Part shown: piece by piece, positions 33,338-44,472 of the stretch
Layout of the letters: the number at the start of each line of letters is the position of its first letter
Position numbering within the stretch: the stretch's first letter is position 1
Assembly (NCBI GenBank): GCA_025175895.1
Contig: CM045989.1
Location: 130,151,272 to 130,215,271, forward strand
Reading direction: 5' to 3'
Source of the DNA: Wurfbainia villosa
Taxonomy: Eukaryota; Streptophyta; Magnoliopsida; Zingiberales; Zingiberaceae
Length of the DNA: 64,000 nucleotides
Program-made: the position numbers and the translations under genes
Notes under the pieces: model-generated
What the model saw: only the letters and a program-made list of their open reading frames with translations
What the model was told of the DNA's origin: nothing
The model's database searches: none

Positions 33338-35296
33338 AATATCAGAATCAGTGTCAAAAGCTTCTACAGGGATTTATTGAATACAACTTCGATGTCCAAA
33401 ATTATAGTAGATTGATCTGAAGAAATTAATCCTTGGTCCTTAGCCTCTTGAAGGGCTCCTTCGAATCCTCTAAAAATATTTCCCTTGTTTGGAGGCCATC
33501 TTGGTTAATAACTGAGTTTCTTGGGCCATCCAGCATTCTTCTTCTGATTCCCGCATTATAGAAAGTTCTTAGTGGAGTTGTGTGGCATGACGAGTTTATT
33601 CATTGCAGACGTCTGATACACATTGAACATGCTGGTTGAAGATGGACAGTTGAAACTGTATTTTTGCAATGTTGTTATTGGCCCTGTGGTTGAGCTCCTC
33701 GTAGGAATTTCGGAGGTCGTCTAGAGGTTGAAAGCACTAGCCAAATAAGAAGTGACAGTCTTTTTCTCTATGTATCAGCTTTTGAGTTTTATCATTAGCC
33801 ATAACCATTTCTCATTGAAGAGCTTCTAGTTGTTGATTGCGGAGTTGTACTCTTTCTCAAAGTGAATGAATCTCTGTATCTTTGTAAGCACTCCTCCCTC
33901 CAACCTCACGTATTTCATGTCTATGTTGGATAGAGTTGGTTTCTTTTTTTGATAATAATTTGTCTCTTTCTGCGGTGAGGGTTTGTACTTGGGCTTGAAG
34001 TGCTGGTTGTTGATGGAGGTAGACATCTTCTTTTTTGGCCCATTCATCTGAGTCAGAAGGGCTAGTTTGGGTACCCTTTGAAGAGGAAGGATCTGCTAGA
34101 GGGATGTCAGCTGATAATGTGTCTCTGGGTGGAGATGGAGGTTGAAGAGTTTGAGTTTGAGACCCTATCAATCATTCCTGGAGATTGTGCAGTTTGGAGG
34201 TGTTCTATAAGAAGGTGGTAAACAGTAATGTTAGAAATATATTAGTGAAGTTGTATGAAGCAGTAAAGAAAAATAAATCTTACCAGGGGTTAAAGCCTGA
34301 TGAAGTTATTGGAGAAGTTTGTGTATATCAGAATTGGTAATGCAAGGTATGGTAGGGGTGTTAGTGTTTGATGGGGGTAAGGGAAGTATGTTGGGTGAAT
34401 CAAGACTTGGTGGGGATAGGGGAAGTGCATTGGGAGAGGTTGGAGAATTAGATGGGTAGGCATTTGATACGACTTGTATTAGTAAATCAAGTGGGGATGG
34501 TGTTGTGTTATCAGGGATTATGGGGCTAGGAGGAGTAGATGAATGTTGATGTTTGGTGGGGAGAAGGGAAGATAGGGGAAGATTGTTTGCGGAGGAAGCT
34601 GGGGAAGGGGAAGAGGTGAGATCAATAGGAATATCAGGGGGGTCGGGGAAGGAAGTATGTGCTTCTATAGGATGTGTTAAGTCAAGAGGGGGATGGAATT
34701 AATGACGAATCTGGGTGGATATAAACAAGGTTAGTATGGGTGATGAAAAAGGGGGTTTTCCTGGTTCTTCAATTATTAGTATAGGGCTGACAAGAAGGTC
34801 AGAAGGAACGTGTAGAAAGATATAAATTGAGTAAAGATAAGTAAGATTAAGAGTATGCGGTAAGGTTGGAAATAGTTATCGATGATGAGGAGGCAGGTCA
34901 TTTAGTAGGTGAGGAGGTAGTTGTTTCAGGAGATTTTCGTTTCTTCTGCATTTTTGGTAGGGTTATAGTGATGGCCACATACATCACATCTTCTGAAAAA
35001 TATACAAAGCAGTGTGTTAGTAAATGATGAGGAATAAACATGTAATAAGTAGGGAAGTTATACCTATAGGATGAGCTTCGATGAAAGGAATAGGGGATAA
35101 CCCATAGTAGGACCATATGGGTTATTGCAGAAGTTCAGTAATACTGTATCGCTTGTTTTTAAGCAGAGGTTGAATTGAAGAAAAGTTGTAATAAGACTTG
35201 ATGCCTTTTAATTCGGGGAGTCGGGGGAGTGCAGTTCTCTAGGTTAAGGAGAATTGTAGAGGAGGATCCATGGGAACAAAGAAGTATAAATCTTTT
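33338..35296 (-). pseudogene. T0 antisense ORF I, C-terminal part with a probable intron
   Basis: Read from 35296 on the minus strand it continues the ORF begun at 62132: KDLYFFVPMDPPLQFSLT, stop, RTALPRLPELKGIKSYY, later WSYYGLSPIPFIEAHPI. An intron from GT at 35063 to AG at 34993 (71 nt) joins ...AHPI to EDVMYVAITITLPKM with the frame kept. A P/S/T-rich linker follows (34680-34280), then a charged coiled-coil region (34171-33700; QALQAQVQTLTAERDKLLSK-like heptads) and an acidic tail near 33350. In-frame stops are scattered. Same layout as antisense ORF II. Confidence 0.6.
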
Positions 35297-35465
35297 TGTT
35301 AGTGCAATTAGCCCAGGTCACGATTGACCAGACTCGAGTCTGACTCGAGAAGCATTTTAATGTTCGACAAAATGTATGACAATGTAATTGTCATTGATGT
35401 TCAACAAAACGTATGACAATATAATTGTCATTGATGTTCGACAAACTTATGACATATGATTGTCA

Positions 35466-35900
35466 TGGAAAGTCCAAGTCTTGTGTACTTGGCATGGAAA
35501 GTCCAAGTAAGATACTTAGTATGGAAAGTCCAAGTCATGGATACTTGGCATAGAAAGTCCAAGCATGGGTCTTGGTATGGAAAGTCCAAGTCTTGGGAAC
35601 TTGGCATGGTAAGTCCAACATGGAGTTGGCAAGGAAAGTCCAAGCATGGGACTTGGAAATTGGAAAATCCAAGCATGGGTCTTGGCAATTGGAAAGTCCA
35701 ACATGGAGTTGGCAAATAAAGTCCAAGCATGGGTCTTGGAAATGGAAAGTTCAAGCATGGGTCTTGACATTTGGAAAGTCCAACATGGAGTTGGCAAGGA
35801 AAGTCCAAGGGTGTGATAATGGCGGCGTAAAGTCCAAGCAGTAGTCTTAGCATCATAAGTTCAATGATTGATAACGTAATGTTTAAGCGTGTGTCTTGGT
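35466..35900 (+). repeat. CATGGAAAGTCCAAG tandem array in E4 5' LTR
   Basis: About fourteen units of roughly 22-32 bp built on CTTGGCATGGAAAGTCCAAG, with gradual variants (CAATTGGAAAGTCCAACATG and similar). The four overlapping ORFs on both strands here come from the repeat and are not genes. Continued at 40835-41189 and 60466-60560 in the 3' LTR. Confidence 0.85.
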
Positions 35901-36109
35901 AGCGTAAGCCCAAATGTGCCTTGACAGTGTAGACCCGGTTAGCATGAAAATAGCCGATGGAAGTACTTAAAGGCTAGCGTATGGATGACTTGGAGGGATC
36001 CGATAGGCGTGAGGCTGATGGATGTGGCTAGAAAGCTTAGGTCTAGACTAAGGGTGGTCTAGCAAGTATGAGGGAATCATACTTGGGGTAAACCTCATGG
36101 TTGAGATTT

Positions 36110-36500
36110 AACAGTCGACTGAGATTATGGACTAGTCGACTAGTCAAGTGTTTTGACACTTGGCAGCCAAGTCGACTCTGATCAGTTGATTGGGATAATG
36201 ACCAGTCGACTGGTCATGAGTCGACTAGCATTCGATTGCGGCCGCATGGCCTTGGCAGTCGACTGCCAGCTTTGGTCAATCAATTGGCCTTGAGCAATCG
36301 ACTACCACGGAGGGCAATCGACTGTTGGTCGAGGACACGGGCACATAAACTTTTATAGTCGACTGACGGAATAGCAGCCGATTGCTAGAGTTTGGCAGTC
36401 GACTGGTGAGCTATCCGTTGGAGTTTTTCAATGTGGATCAAGTCGTTGTGAGACAATGGCTACAGGAGCAGTCGACTGATGGGTATGGACAGTCGATTGC
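36110..36500 (+). repeat. CAGTCGACTG-type palindrome array in E4 5' LTR
   Basis: About fifteen copies of CAGTCGACTG or one-base variants (CAATCGACT, CAGTCGATTG) in 390 bp, ending 30 bp before the TATA box. Confidence 0.8.
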
Positions 36501-37031
36501 TAGGTGAAAATTAGCCTGAGTTACAGCTTTATAAGGAGCACGAAGAGGAGAATTTTGACCATGGTTCTTAGGGCGATTTGAAGGGGAATAGTTGGTGTTT
36601 TTCAGTCCTTCAAAGCCAGTCCAAAGTAATCAACAAGAGAGCAATCCAAAGTTCTTGTGTAAAATGTTTTTTACTTGTATTTGTGTATTGCTTAGTTTAC
36701 TTATTGTATTTCATTGTATTACTTTTGTAATCATTTGTACAAGGTTTCTCCACCTCCGAATTATTCCGAGAAGGAGAGTATTAGTGGTGGTGTGCATCAC
36801 TAGAGCTCATTTGAGCTCGCCCCATAGAGTAGGAATCCTAAGATTTTGAACCACGTTATATCTTGTATTTGTGGGTGTGTTGCTTGTGTTTTGTGTATTT
36901 GTATTTGTATTTGTATTTTGTATTTCCACTGTGCTAACCTTATTGTAGACAAGAATGAACACAGTCGAGCAACGAAAACACGAAATGCTATTCTCACCCC
37001 TCCTCTAGCGCGACCATCGATTCTCAACAAG

Positions 37032-37042
37032 TGGTATCAGAG
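37032..37042 (+). other. E4 primer binding site
   Basis: TGGTATCAGAG two bases after the LTR end; initiator tRNA-Met type. Confidence 0.88.
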
Positions 37043-37103
37043 TGGGTCTCTCTTCACCGGCTTCGCAACCGAGGGAGCAAACACGCTAAAGGGAAGAAGG
37101 AAG

Positions 37104-38783
37104 ATGGAGGAGTCAAGTCTTGGCTTAGGACATGACATCAATGTGCCTCCTCCATATGACCTCTATGGAGCCCAAGAATTTGAGCAATGGGCGGTAAGAA
37201 TGAAATATTTTCTTATGTACGATTATGATAATTGGATTAGTGTCATAGTAGGTTTCGATGCTCCGAAGGATGAAAAGGGAAGAATACTCAAGAAGAAGAA
37301 GTGGAGCAAGGAGCAACTCCGATACTTCAATATAAACAATAAGGTAATGAGTATATTAGTTCATGCAATTCCTAATGATATTTTGGTCAAGATAGGAGAT
37401 TGTAAGGATGCCAAGGAGCTTTAAATCAAGCTAGCCAAGTTCCATGAAGAGCCCACACCGGTCCAAGATAAGGAAGAAGAGGAGTGCTCATCCTCCCAAG
37501 CTCAAGAAGAAAGCACATCATCTTCATCCCGAGAGCTTGAAGAATTGGAGGTTGAAAGATCATCAACATCCGAGGAAGAGATGGAAGAATTGGAGGAAGC
37601 CTCCACCTCTAGGATTGAGGGGGAGGAGATTAGGTCTTCTACTCCGGAGCAAGAAGAAGAACCTTCAACATCCGGAAGAAATGAAGAACAAACTCAAAAT
37701 TTTGGTTTATGTAACTCAAACATTATAATTAAATATAAAGATTACATAATATGTTTTAAGTGTAGGGAAGCCAGACATTACAAGAGTAAGTGCCCAAAAA
37801 GAGTCAAGAAGGCTCAACTGATGTCCGATGCCAAAGGTCAAGGAAGTCGGTGCCCAAAGTCAAAAGAGTAAGGAGCATATCATTTTCTTTAAATGTCATC
37901 AAAATGGGAACTATAGAAGCCAATGCCCTAGAGAAAGGAAGCAAACTAAGGGAAAAGAAGGAGCTACACATGTAGGGGGAACTAAGGCAAACCCTAAGAT
38001 AAATTTAAGTAATGCTCATTCTTTAATTAATAGGCAAAAGTATGCTAGGAATTTTGTTGCTATTGCTCGTGAACAAAAGCATGCTAGGAATAGATTTTAT
38101 TGCTTATGTGCTAAATCATGCGATATTAGGGTTAAGGATAAATCTAGAACAAATAATCCTAGAACAATTCTATCTAAGGAAGCAATTAGAAAGGTAGAAA
38201 ACCATTTAGGCATTAACCCTAAGAAGGGTAGGTATATGCCTAAGAGAAAGAACTATGCCCAAAGAATTAATGAAAGATCAAAAATTGGGCAATTAGAATT
38301 AGAAAATCAAGCCTTGAAGTCAAGGCTTGAGGAATTTAAAAAAAAATCCTTAGGAAGATGCAAAATCCAATTCAAGGGTCAAATTATCAAAAATTAAGGA
38401 CTAGGAGGCAAGAACCATCTAGGGGCAAGAAAAGTTTGGGTCATAAATCTAAGCCCAAGGAGACCTACCACAATGTTCCATTTGACTATGGAACTAAATC
38501 TAGATCTAGGAAAACCAAAGTTACTAGGGAAGTTATCTCTAAGTCTAACCATGGTAGATGTCTAGTAGCCAAGGTTTCTATGAAACCTAGGAAGACAACT
38601 AATAAGGTTACTAGGGAGACAATCCCTAAGGTTAACCATGACAAGACCCAAATGACCAATGCTTCAAAGCCTAGGAGGGTCATTAGGAAGGTACTAAGGG
38701 AGGATATCCCTAGTGAGTACCTAGTAAACCCAAGGAGCTCCAATAGGTATTAGGTTCCTAGGAGTGTGATCGATTTACGCTAA
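37104..38783 (+). pseudogene. E4 gag with two zinc knuckles
   Basis: ATG at 37104, 62 bp after the PBS. N-terminus: DINVPPPYDLYGAQEFEQWA and VRMKYFLMYDYDNWISVIVG. A TAA at 37422-37424 sits in an otherwise open frame through a Ser/Glu-rich region to the first knuckle, CFKCREARHYKSKC (about 37747-37790). A stop at 37869-37871 and a frame change follow. The second knuckle reads FFKCHQNGNYRSQC, with Cys and His ligands lost. The tail (ENHLGINPKKGRYMP, LELENQALKSRLEE, YHNVPFDYGT) continues with one more frame change near 38360-38395 and ends VPRSVIDLR at 38783, the same end as in E6. No pol follows. Confidence 0.85.
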
Positions 38784-40702
38784 ATGGGTTAGATTGTGTC
38801 AACCTTGAATGGATGGGTAGTTAATCTAACCATAGCAAAGTTGGCACTTTAGAACATTTTCAAGTTATGTGCTACCTTGGAAATGAGGTTTAATTTCATA
38901 TCCTAAAGGATGTTAGGATGTGCCAATTAAATTTTAGAAGTTTGAAAAATTGATCAAATTGGCACGAGTTAGGTTTAGAGGTCATAGTGTGTCATTTTAT
39001 ATTTTTGGCACACTTGAGAGATGAGTGGTTATGGCAAATGAGTTTTTAATTATAGAAATGACAATTTTAGCTTAACACTTAGGTATTATATACCTTTATA
39101 TTTTATACTTGTCATGCTTTGTTTACTATATCATGTCATTATATTATATTTCTTTTTATTATTTAAAATATCATGATAATGCTTAGTTTTAGTTTTTATG
39201 TCATGTATACTTAGGTTAAGCTTTTATGTCATAACATCATGATTATTGACACATGCTTATTTATGCTATCATTTTATTCCATAATCATCATTCATGCATT
39301 TAGGATTAATTGAAATTGATTTAAGAACAATAGCATGATTTGAAGTCTCATATATAAGAGAATCAAATAGTGTATGCATGAGACCTTAGTATAGAAATAA
39401 CCAAAACTCATCTCACATCAAATTGATATGTGTGTATTGATATACTATAGACACATGTGAGATGTTAAGAAAATGAGTTAAATTCAAGGTGCATAGTTTT
39501 TGCATCTAGATGATCTCAAACTCATCTTATACCATTAATAGATTATAGGGAAAGCTAATATGCAAGTCATGTGTATTGAGCCCATAGATCATGGTTCAAT
39601 ATAAGATTTTAAAATAATTTCAAAATCACTTTGAAAAATCTTGGTGTAGTCTATCTTTTGATAGAAGTCACAATTGATGAAGTTGATACAAAGTAGACTC
39701 AAAACATTGAAATTTTTTTTGTTTTTGAACTTTGTATCAATCTCACTATTTTTATGGGTATTTTATTTTTCAAATATTTTTCACCTATAATAATTGACTT
39801 AAGTATTATACGTATGAAGTTTCATGATTTTTGAATTACGTATATTTACTTATGCATTTTCAAAATTCCATTTCTGATTTTTGTATTTTCATAAATCAGA
39901 AGTTTCATGATTTTTGAATTACGTATATTTACTTATGCATTTTCGAAATTCCATTTCTGATTTTTGTATTTTCATAAATCAGTCGACTGCCTCCTTGGGC
40001 AGTCGACTGATGACTGACCAAGTCGACTGCCAAGGTTGATTTCAGGCAAACAAGGTTGTTTAGCTCATGTTTCAGTCATTTTAGGCTACCCTAACTGCTC
40101 CTAACCCTAGGATATACTTTGGAAAGCATTAAAAGGGTGAAAATCCATTGGAAATGGATTAGGAGAGTTATTTAGGGTAAGAATCAAATTTTAAGGTGTG
40201 TGAAAGTTCAAGTTTTAACTTTTATCCTTAATTTTGATAGTTTAGTGTTCTTATAGGCTTAGGGACTCTCCAAGAACTTTGTTGATGCAATGGTCAAGGT
40301 GAAGCAAACCTTTAAGGGGAGCTTATCCATCATGGGATGATGGATGTGTATTCTCAAAGGGAGAGACATGAAGATTTTGGAAACCCTCATTGTGCTCACC
40401 AAAGGAGGAGAATTGGAGAAGTAAGATTGCTTCTCATTTAGTGATATGAGACTTATCACTATGAAGAGTGAAGACATCCTAGATGTTTTTAGATCAAGGG
40501 GGAGATTGTAAGATCTAATTGGGATATGAAACATTGATATCCTAGGAGAGAGCCTTTTTGAGGTATGTCAAAAAGAGGAAGACTTGAGAGAAATTGAGAA
40601 GAATTGCCCAATTGGGAGAATTGAGAGAATTTGGAGTATTGAGTTAGGTGGCCTAACTCAAAGGTTTTTATGATTTTTGTCAAATATCAAAAAGGGAGAG
40701 AT
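38784..40702 (+). other. E4 internal non-coding region
   Basis: 1.9 kb of AT-rich sequence with no ORF of note. It holds an 83-bp tandem duplication (about 39816-39898 and 39899-39981), two CAGTCGACTG palindromes and a related third (39978-40031), and the purine tract AAAGGGAGAGAT (40691-40702). The parts nearest the LTR resemble 44473-46160 of E6 in reverse orientation, so this is shared element sequence, not host DNA. Confidence 0.7.
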
Positions 40703-41194
40703 TGTTGGTGCAATGGTCACAATTGACTAGACTCGAGTTTGACTCGAGCAGTATTTTGATGTTCGACAAAACGTATGACAATGTAATTGTCATTGATGTT
40801 CGACAAACGTATGACATGTGATTGTCATGGAAAGTCCAAGTCTTGTGTACTTGACATGGAAAGTCCAAGTGGGACACTTAGCATGAAAAGTACAAGTCAT
40901 GGGTACTTGACATGGAAAGTCCAAGCATGGGTCTTGGCATGGAAAGTCCAAGTCTTGGATACTTTGCATGGAAAGTTCAACATGGAGTTGGCAAGGAAAG
41001 TCCAAGCATGGGTCTTGGCAATTGGATAGTCCAAGCATGAGTCTTTGCAATTGGAAAGTCCAAGATGAAGTTGGCAAGGAAAGTCCAAGCATGGGTTTTG
41101 GCAATGGAAAGTCTAAGCATAGGTTTTGGCATTTGGAAAGTCTAACATGGAGTTGGCAAGGAAAGTCCAAGGGTGTGATATTGGCGGCGTAAAG
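40703..41194 (+). repeat. E4 3' LTR, first part
   Basis: TGTTGGTGCAATGGTCAC start; the CATGGAAAGTCCAAG array at 40835-41189; broken at TAAAG (41190-41194) by E5. Rejoins at 60462. Confidence 0.9.
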
Positions 41195-42118
41195 TGTGAC
41201 GCTCCTAGAGTATGCCGAGCCAAAAAGCAAACGGACAATATCTCCCCTATACGTGACAACATATCCTGTTTATACAAGCCTTTCGGCCACAACCACAATA
41301 ACATATATAATGTAAATACAACAAAACACAGCGAAAACTATTCAAACGAAATAACAACTACACACAGTGCATACCAGTATGACTAACACCAAAACATGAA
41401 GAAAACATCGTCAAAACCCGCACCAACATGTGTGTACATCAACCATAAATACCACACTACAATCCACCATATAAAACCAAAGACATATCGAGAAATACAC
41501 GGAATACACAAAACTCATACACTCGGATGTGAGATGAGAGGTTGCCAGCTAGTGTCGTACCTGTTACCTGGGCGATAAGAAACCCAGGGTTTGTGGTGGT
41601 GAGTACAAAACTCAGCGGTAATAAGAATAAAAGTGTATGCATAATTTATATATATATCACATGTGAGTCAACAATATGATGTCTAATGATATAACAGGTA
41701 TACACCAGCATGATATAACAATTGTATACTAAACTGATCAACAATGCATCATAAGGTACTGACATACCTGAAGATCGACAATGATATAACTCATACAACC
41801 TATGTATAAGTGCATAATACAACACCTACAACATGGTAGAATAATTCTAACTCTATAAGCGACAAACCACCATTCTAACATCCTATGGCAAATACAATGA
41901 TGAACCGGGTCCATCCCGTATCATCTCAGGGTACTGGTCAAAGGTATACGATAATCTGACCAACTCATACACAGGTATTCCACACACTATCATATAGCAA
42001 ATGCAGTAGCATGTATGATGATGTACAGACAAATGCAGCAAGCATAATACAAACAAATGCAACATCACAATAAACATACATATAGACTGCATCTATATAT
42101 ACACTAATCACAATCATC

Positions 42119-42119
42119 C

Positions 42120-42194
<75 letters not shown>
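42119..42194. repeat. (TA)n microsatellite in E5
   Basis: About 38 TA units. The Tyr-Ile repeat ORF read across it is an artefact of the microsatellite. Confidence 0.95.
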
Positions 42195-42197
<3 letters not shown>

Positions 42198-42668
42198 CAA
42201 TATGCAAAATGTCATAAGACACGACAATGCAGAATGCATGGTCATGCCGGCTCACCCTAAAGCTACCACAACCCCAGTGTGGCCTCAGTGGCTCGACATG
42301 ACAATTGTCCTAACTCAACAACAACCACTACTCTCGAGTGGCCAAGTGGGAAGTATGGTCAAGTAGCATATAAGCATAAAGAGCTAGCTATATGATGGGG
42401 GTCCCTGCTGTTAGCCACTCTGACAGTCACTACCCATGAGTGGTCGAGTGCCACACACGCAGGACAACTGTACGCAACTTCAACTACCACCGTATATAGT
42501 GGTAGAGTGTGGCACAACAATGCTCTGCCGTCCCACCAGTTACTCCTCCATGAGTAATATGGGAGGCAGGATGACTGACGACCCTCTCAATCACAAGGGA
42601 GACCAAGTCACCATCATGCATGTAAATGACATGAATACACAGTCACACAAACATATATCCACCACAGA

Positions 42669-42914
42669 CTCTCTATCCTACAGAGAGGCATACCAATATA
42701 ATCAATACACTCTCTATCTTACAGAGAGTCTTACTCAACTGATCATAATACTCTCTATCCTACAGAGAGTCATACTCGACTGATTAACACACTCTCTGTC
42801 CTACAGAGAGTCGTACACAACTGATCATAACACTCTCTATCCTGCAGAGATTGATACTCAACTGATCAATAGACTCTCTATCATGCAGAGAGTCATACTC
42901 AATTGATCACAACC
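42669..42914. repeat. 41-bp tandem repeat with hairpin arms in E5
   Basis: Six units starting near 42669, 42710, 42751, 42792, 42834 and 42874. Each begins CTCTCTATCCTACAGAGAG, whose arms CTCTCT and AGAGAG can pair, followed by a CTGATCA-type spacer. Confidence 0.85.
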
Positions 42915-43037
42915 AAGCTAGGACCATCGATCCATAGCGACGCTATATCGATAAACACACATTGATACATGACTACCTGATCCATAGTGGATATGTACAC
43001 CTCATCAGGATCTAACATGAAAACTCAACTTTGCTTC

Positions 43038-44472
43038 TGTAAGTGATTTGAGGCCGCTAGAGGGGGGTGAATAGCGTCGCGTGATGGAATTCGTTTCGTG
43101 TTCGTCTACAAATTTCGTTAGCGCGCAGCGGAATAATAATGAAGCAATACGAAATAGACAAACAGAAATACACAAGTATTTAACATGGTTCGGAACCGAA
43201 CGGTTCCTACTCCACGGATCGGGCTCTAAAAGCCCTAGCAATGCAAACACGCACTACTAATCACAATAACTCCTTCTCGACATAAGTCGGAGGTGGAGAA
43301 ACCTCGTATAAACGATCTTACAACAGCAAGAATGAAATACAAGTAATATACAATGCAAATATGAAAGACAAGTAAAGAAAAAGCTTTACAACACTTGTTT
43401 TTGATTGCTTGAATGCTTGATTTCTTGATTGCACTTGGAGACCTAATTTGCAGAAACAAATCGCCCCAATAGCTCTCAAGAACCAGATCCATTTGTCTCC
43501 ATCACGAGCTCCTTATAAAGCTTCAACCTGTGCTGGAAAAAGTCGATCAGTCGACTGCTCGAGACCATCAGTCGACTGATGCCACTGTTGTCGTGAGACA
43601 ATGGCTAGATCCATGTTGGATAAGTCCAACAGATCCATCATCAGTCGACTGATGATACCCATCAGTCGACTGATGGAGCCTTCACTCGACCAGTCGAGTC
43701 TCGACTCCATTCTGTGCCCGATTTCACGAGCACCAGTCGACTGATCACAAGATCAGTCGACTGCTAGGCCTATCAGTCGACTGCCCACTTCTGGTAGTCG
43801 ACTGCTAGTCCTATTTTCACAGTTAAACCCTAGTTGACTACGCCAGTCGACTGCCACATGACACCAGTCGACTGACACATCTCAAACATGAGGTTTTAGC
43901 TCAAGTATGGTGCCCCCATACTTGCTAGACTACCCTTAGCCTAGACTTAAGCCTTCTAGCCACCTCCATCAGCCTCACACCTCTCGGATCCCTCCAAGTC
44001 ATCCATGACTTGTTCATCCATTGCGCTAGCCTTCAGGTGCTTCCATTGGTTATGTCATGCTAACGGTGTCTACACCACCAAGGCACATTGGACTTACGCC
44101 GCCAAGACTCCACTTGGACTTTATGCCGCCAACCATTGGACTTATGTTGCCAAGACTCCCGCTTGGACTTTACACCGCCAATATCAAACCCCTTGGACTT
44201 CTCAAATGCCAAGACTCAAGCATGGACTTTCCCTTGCCAACTCATGTTGGACTTTCCATGCCAAGACCCATGCTTGGACTTTCCATGCCAAGTATCCATG
44301 ACTTGGACTTTACTTTACCAAGACCAATGCTTGGACTTTCCCAAATGCCAAGTGTCCCACTTGGACTTTCCCATGACAATTACATTGTCATATGTTTTTG
44401 TCTAACATCAAAACATCTCTCGAGCCAAGCTCGAGTCCTGGTCAATTATGACCTGGGCCGATTGCACCAACA
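43038..44472 (-). repeat. E6 3' LTR (left copy, 1,435 bp)
   Basis: Minus-strand start TGTTGGTGCAATCGGCCC at 44472; end TTACA at 43038. CTTGGACTTT array 44375-44085, ten CAGTCGACTG copies 43875-43544, TATA box CTTTATAAGGAGC (43520-43508), GAGGTTTCTCCACCTCCG near 43300, TTCACCCCCCTCTAG near 43060. Confidence 0.92.
43544..43875 (-). repeat. CAGTCGACTG palindrome array in E6 left LTR (best preserved)
   Basis: Ten copies in 330 bp; three have the 16-bp form CATCAGTCGACTGATG. The array ends about 25 bp upstream of the TATA box in element sense. The matching array in the right LTR is at 57618-58035, enlarged by a duplication of about 100 bp near 57740-57890. Confidence 0.88.

Larger units (their letters stand above)
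35297..37029 (+). repeat. E4 5' LTR (1,733 bp)
   Basis: TGTTAG...CAACA. It contains, in order, the CTTGGACTTT-type array on the opposite strand (35466-35900), palindromes (36110-36500), a TATA box TTTATAAGGAGC (36528-36539), the GGTTTCTCCACCTCCG motif (36740-36760) and the CACCCCTCCTCTAGC end. Confidence 0.9.

Noticed and set aside
35428..35913. 161-codon ORF on the minus strand and overlapping ORFs on both strands
   Set aside because: Repeat-derived frames in the E4 LTR array; no start context, no conserved domain.
41965..42255. ORF with a run of Tyr-Ile residues
   Set aside because: Pure translation of the (TA)n microsatellite inside E5.
42436..42783. 115-codon + strand ORF
   Set aside because: Runs into the 41-bp tandem repeat of E5; no conserved content.
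43544..43875. CRISPR-like array (palindromes with short spacers)
   Set aside because: Irregular spacing, 10-16 bp repeats, eukaryotic LTR context; no cas gene and no leader.
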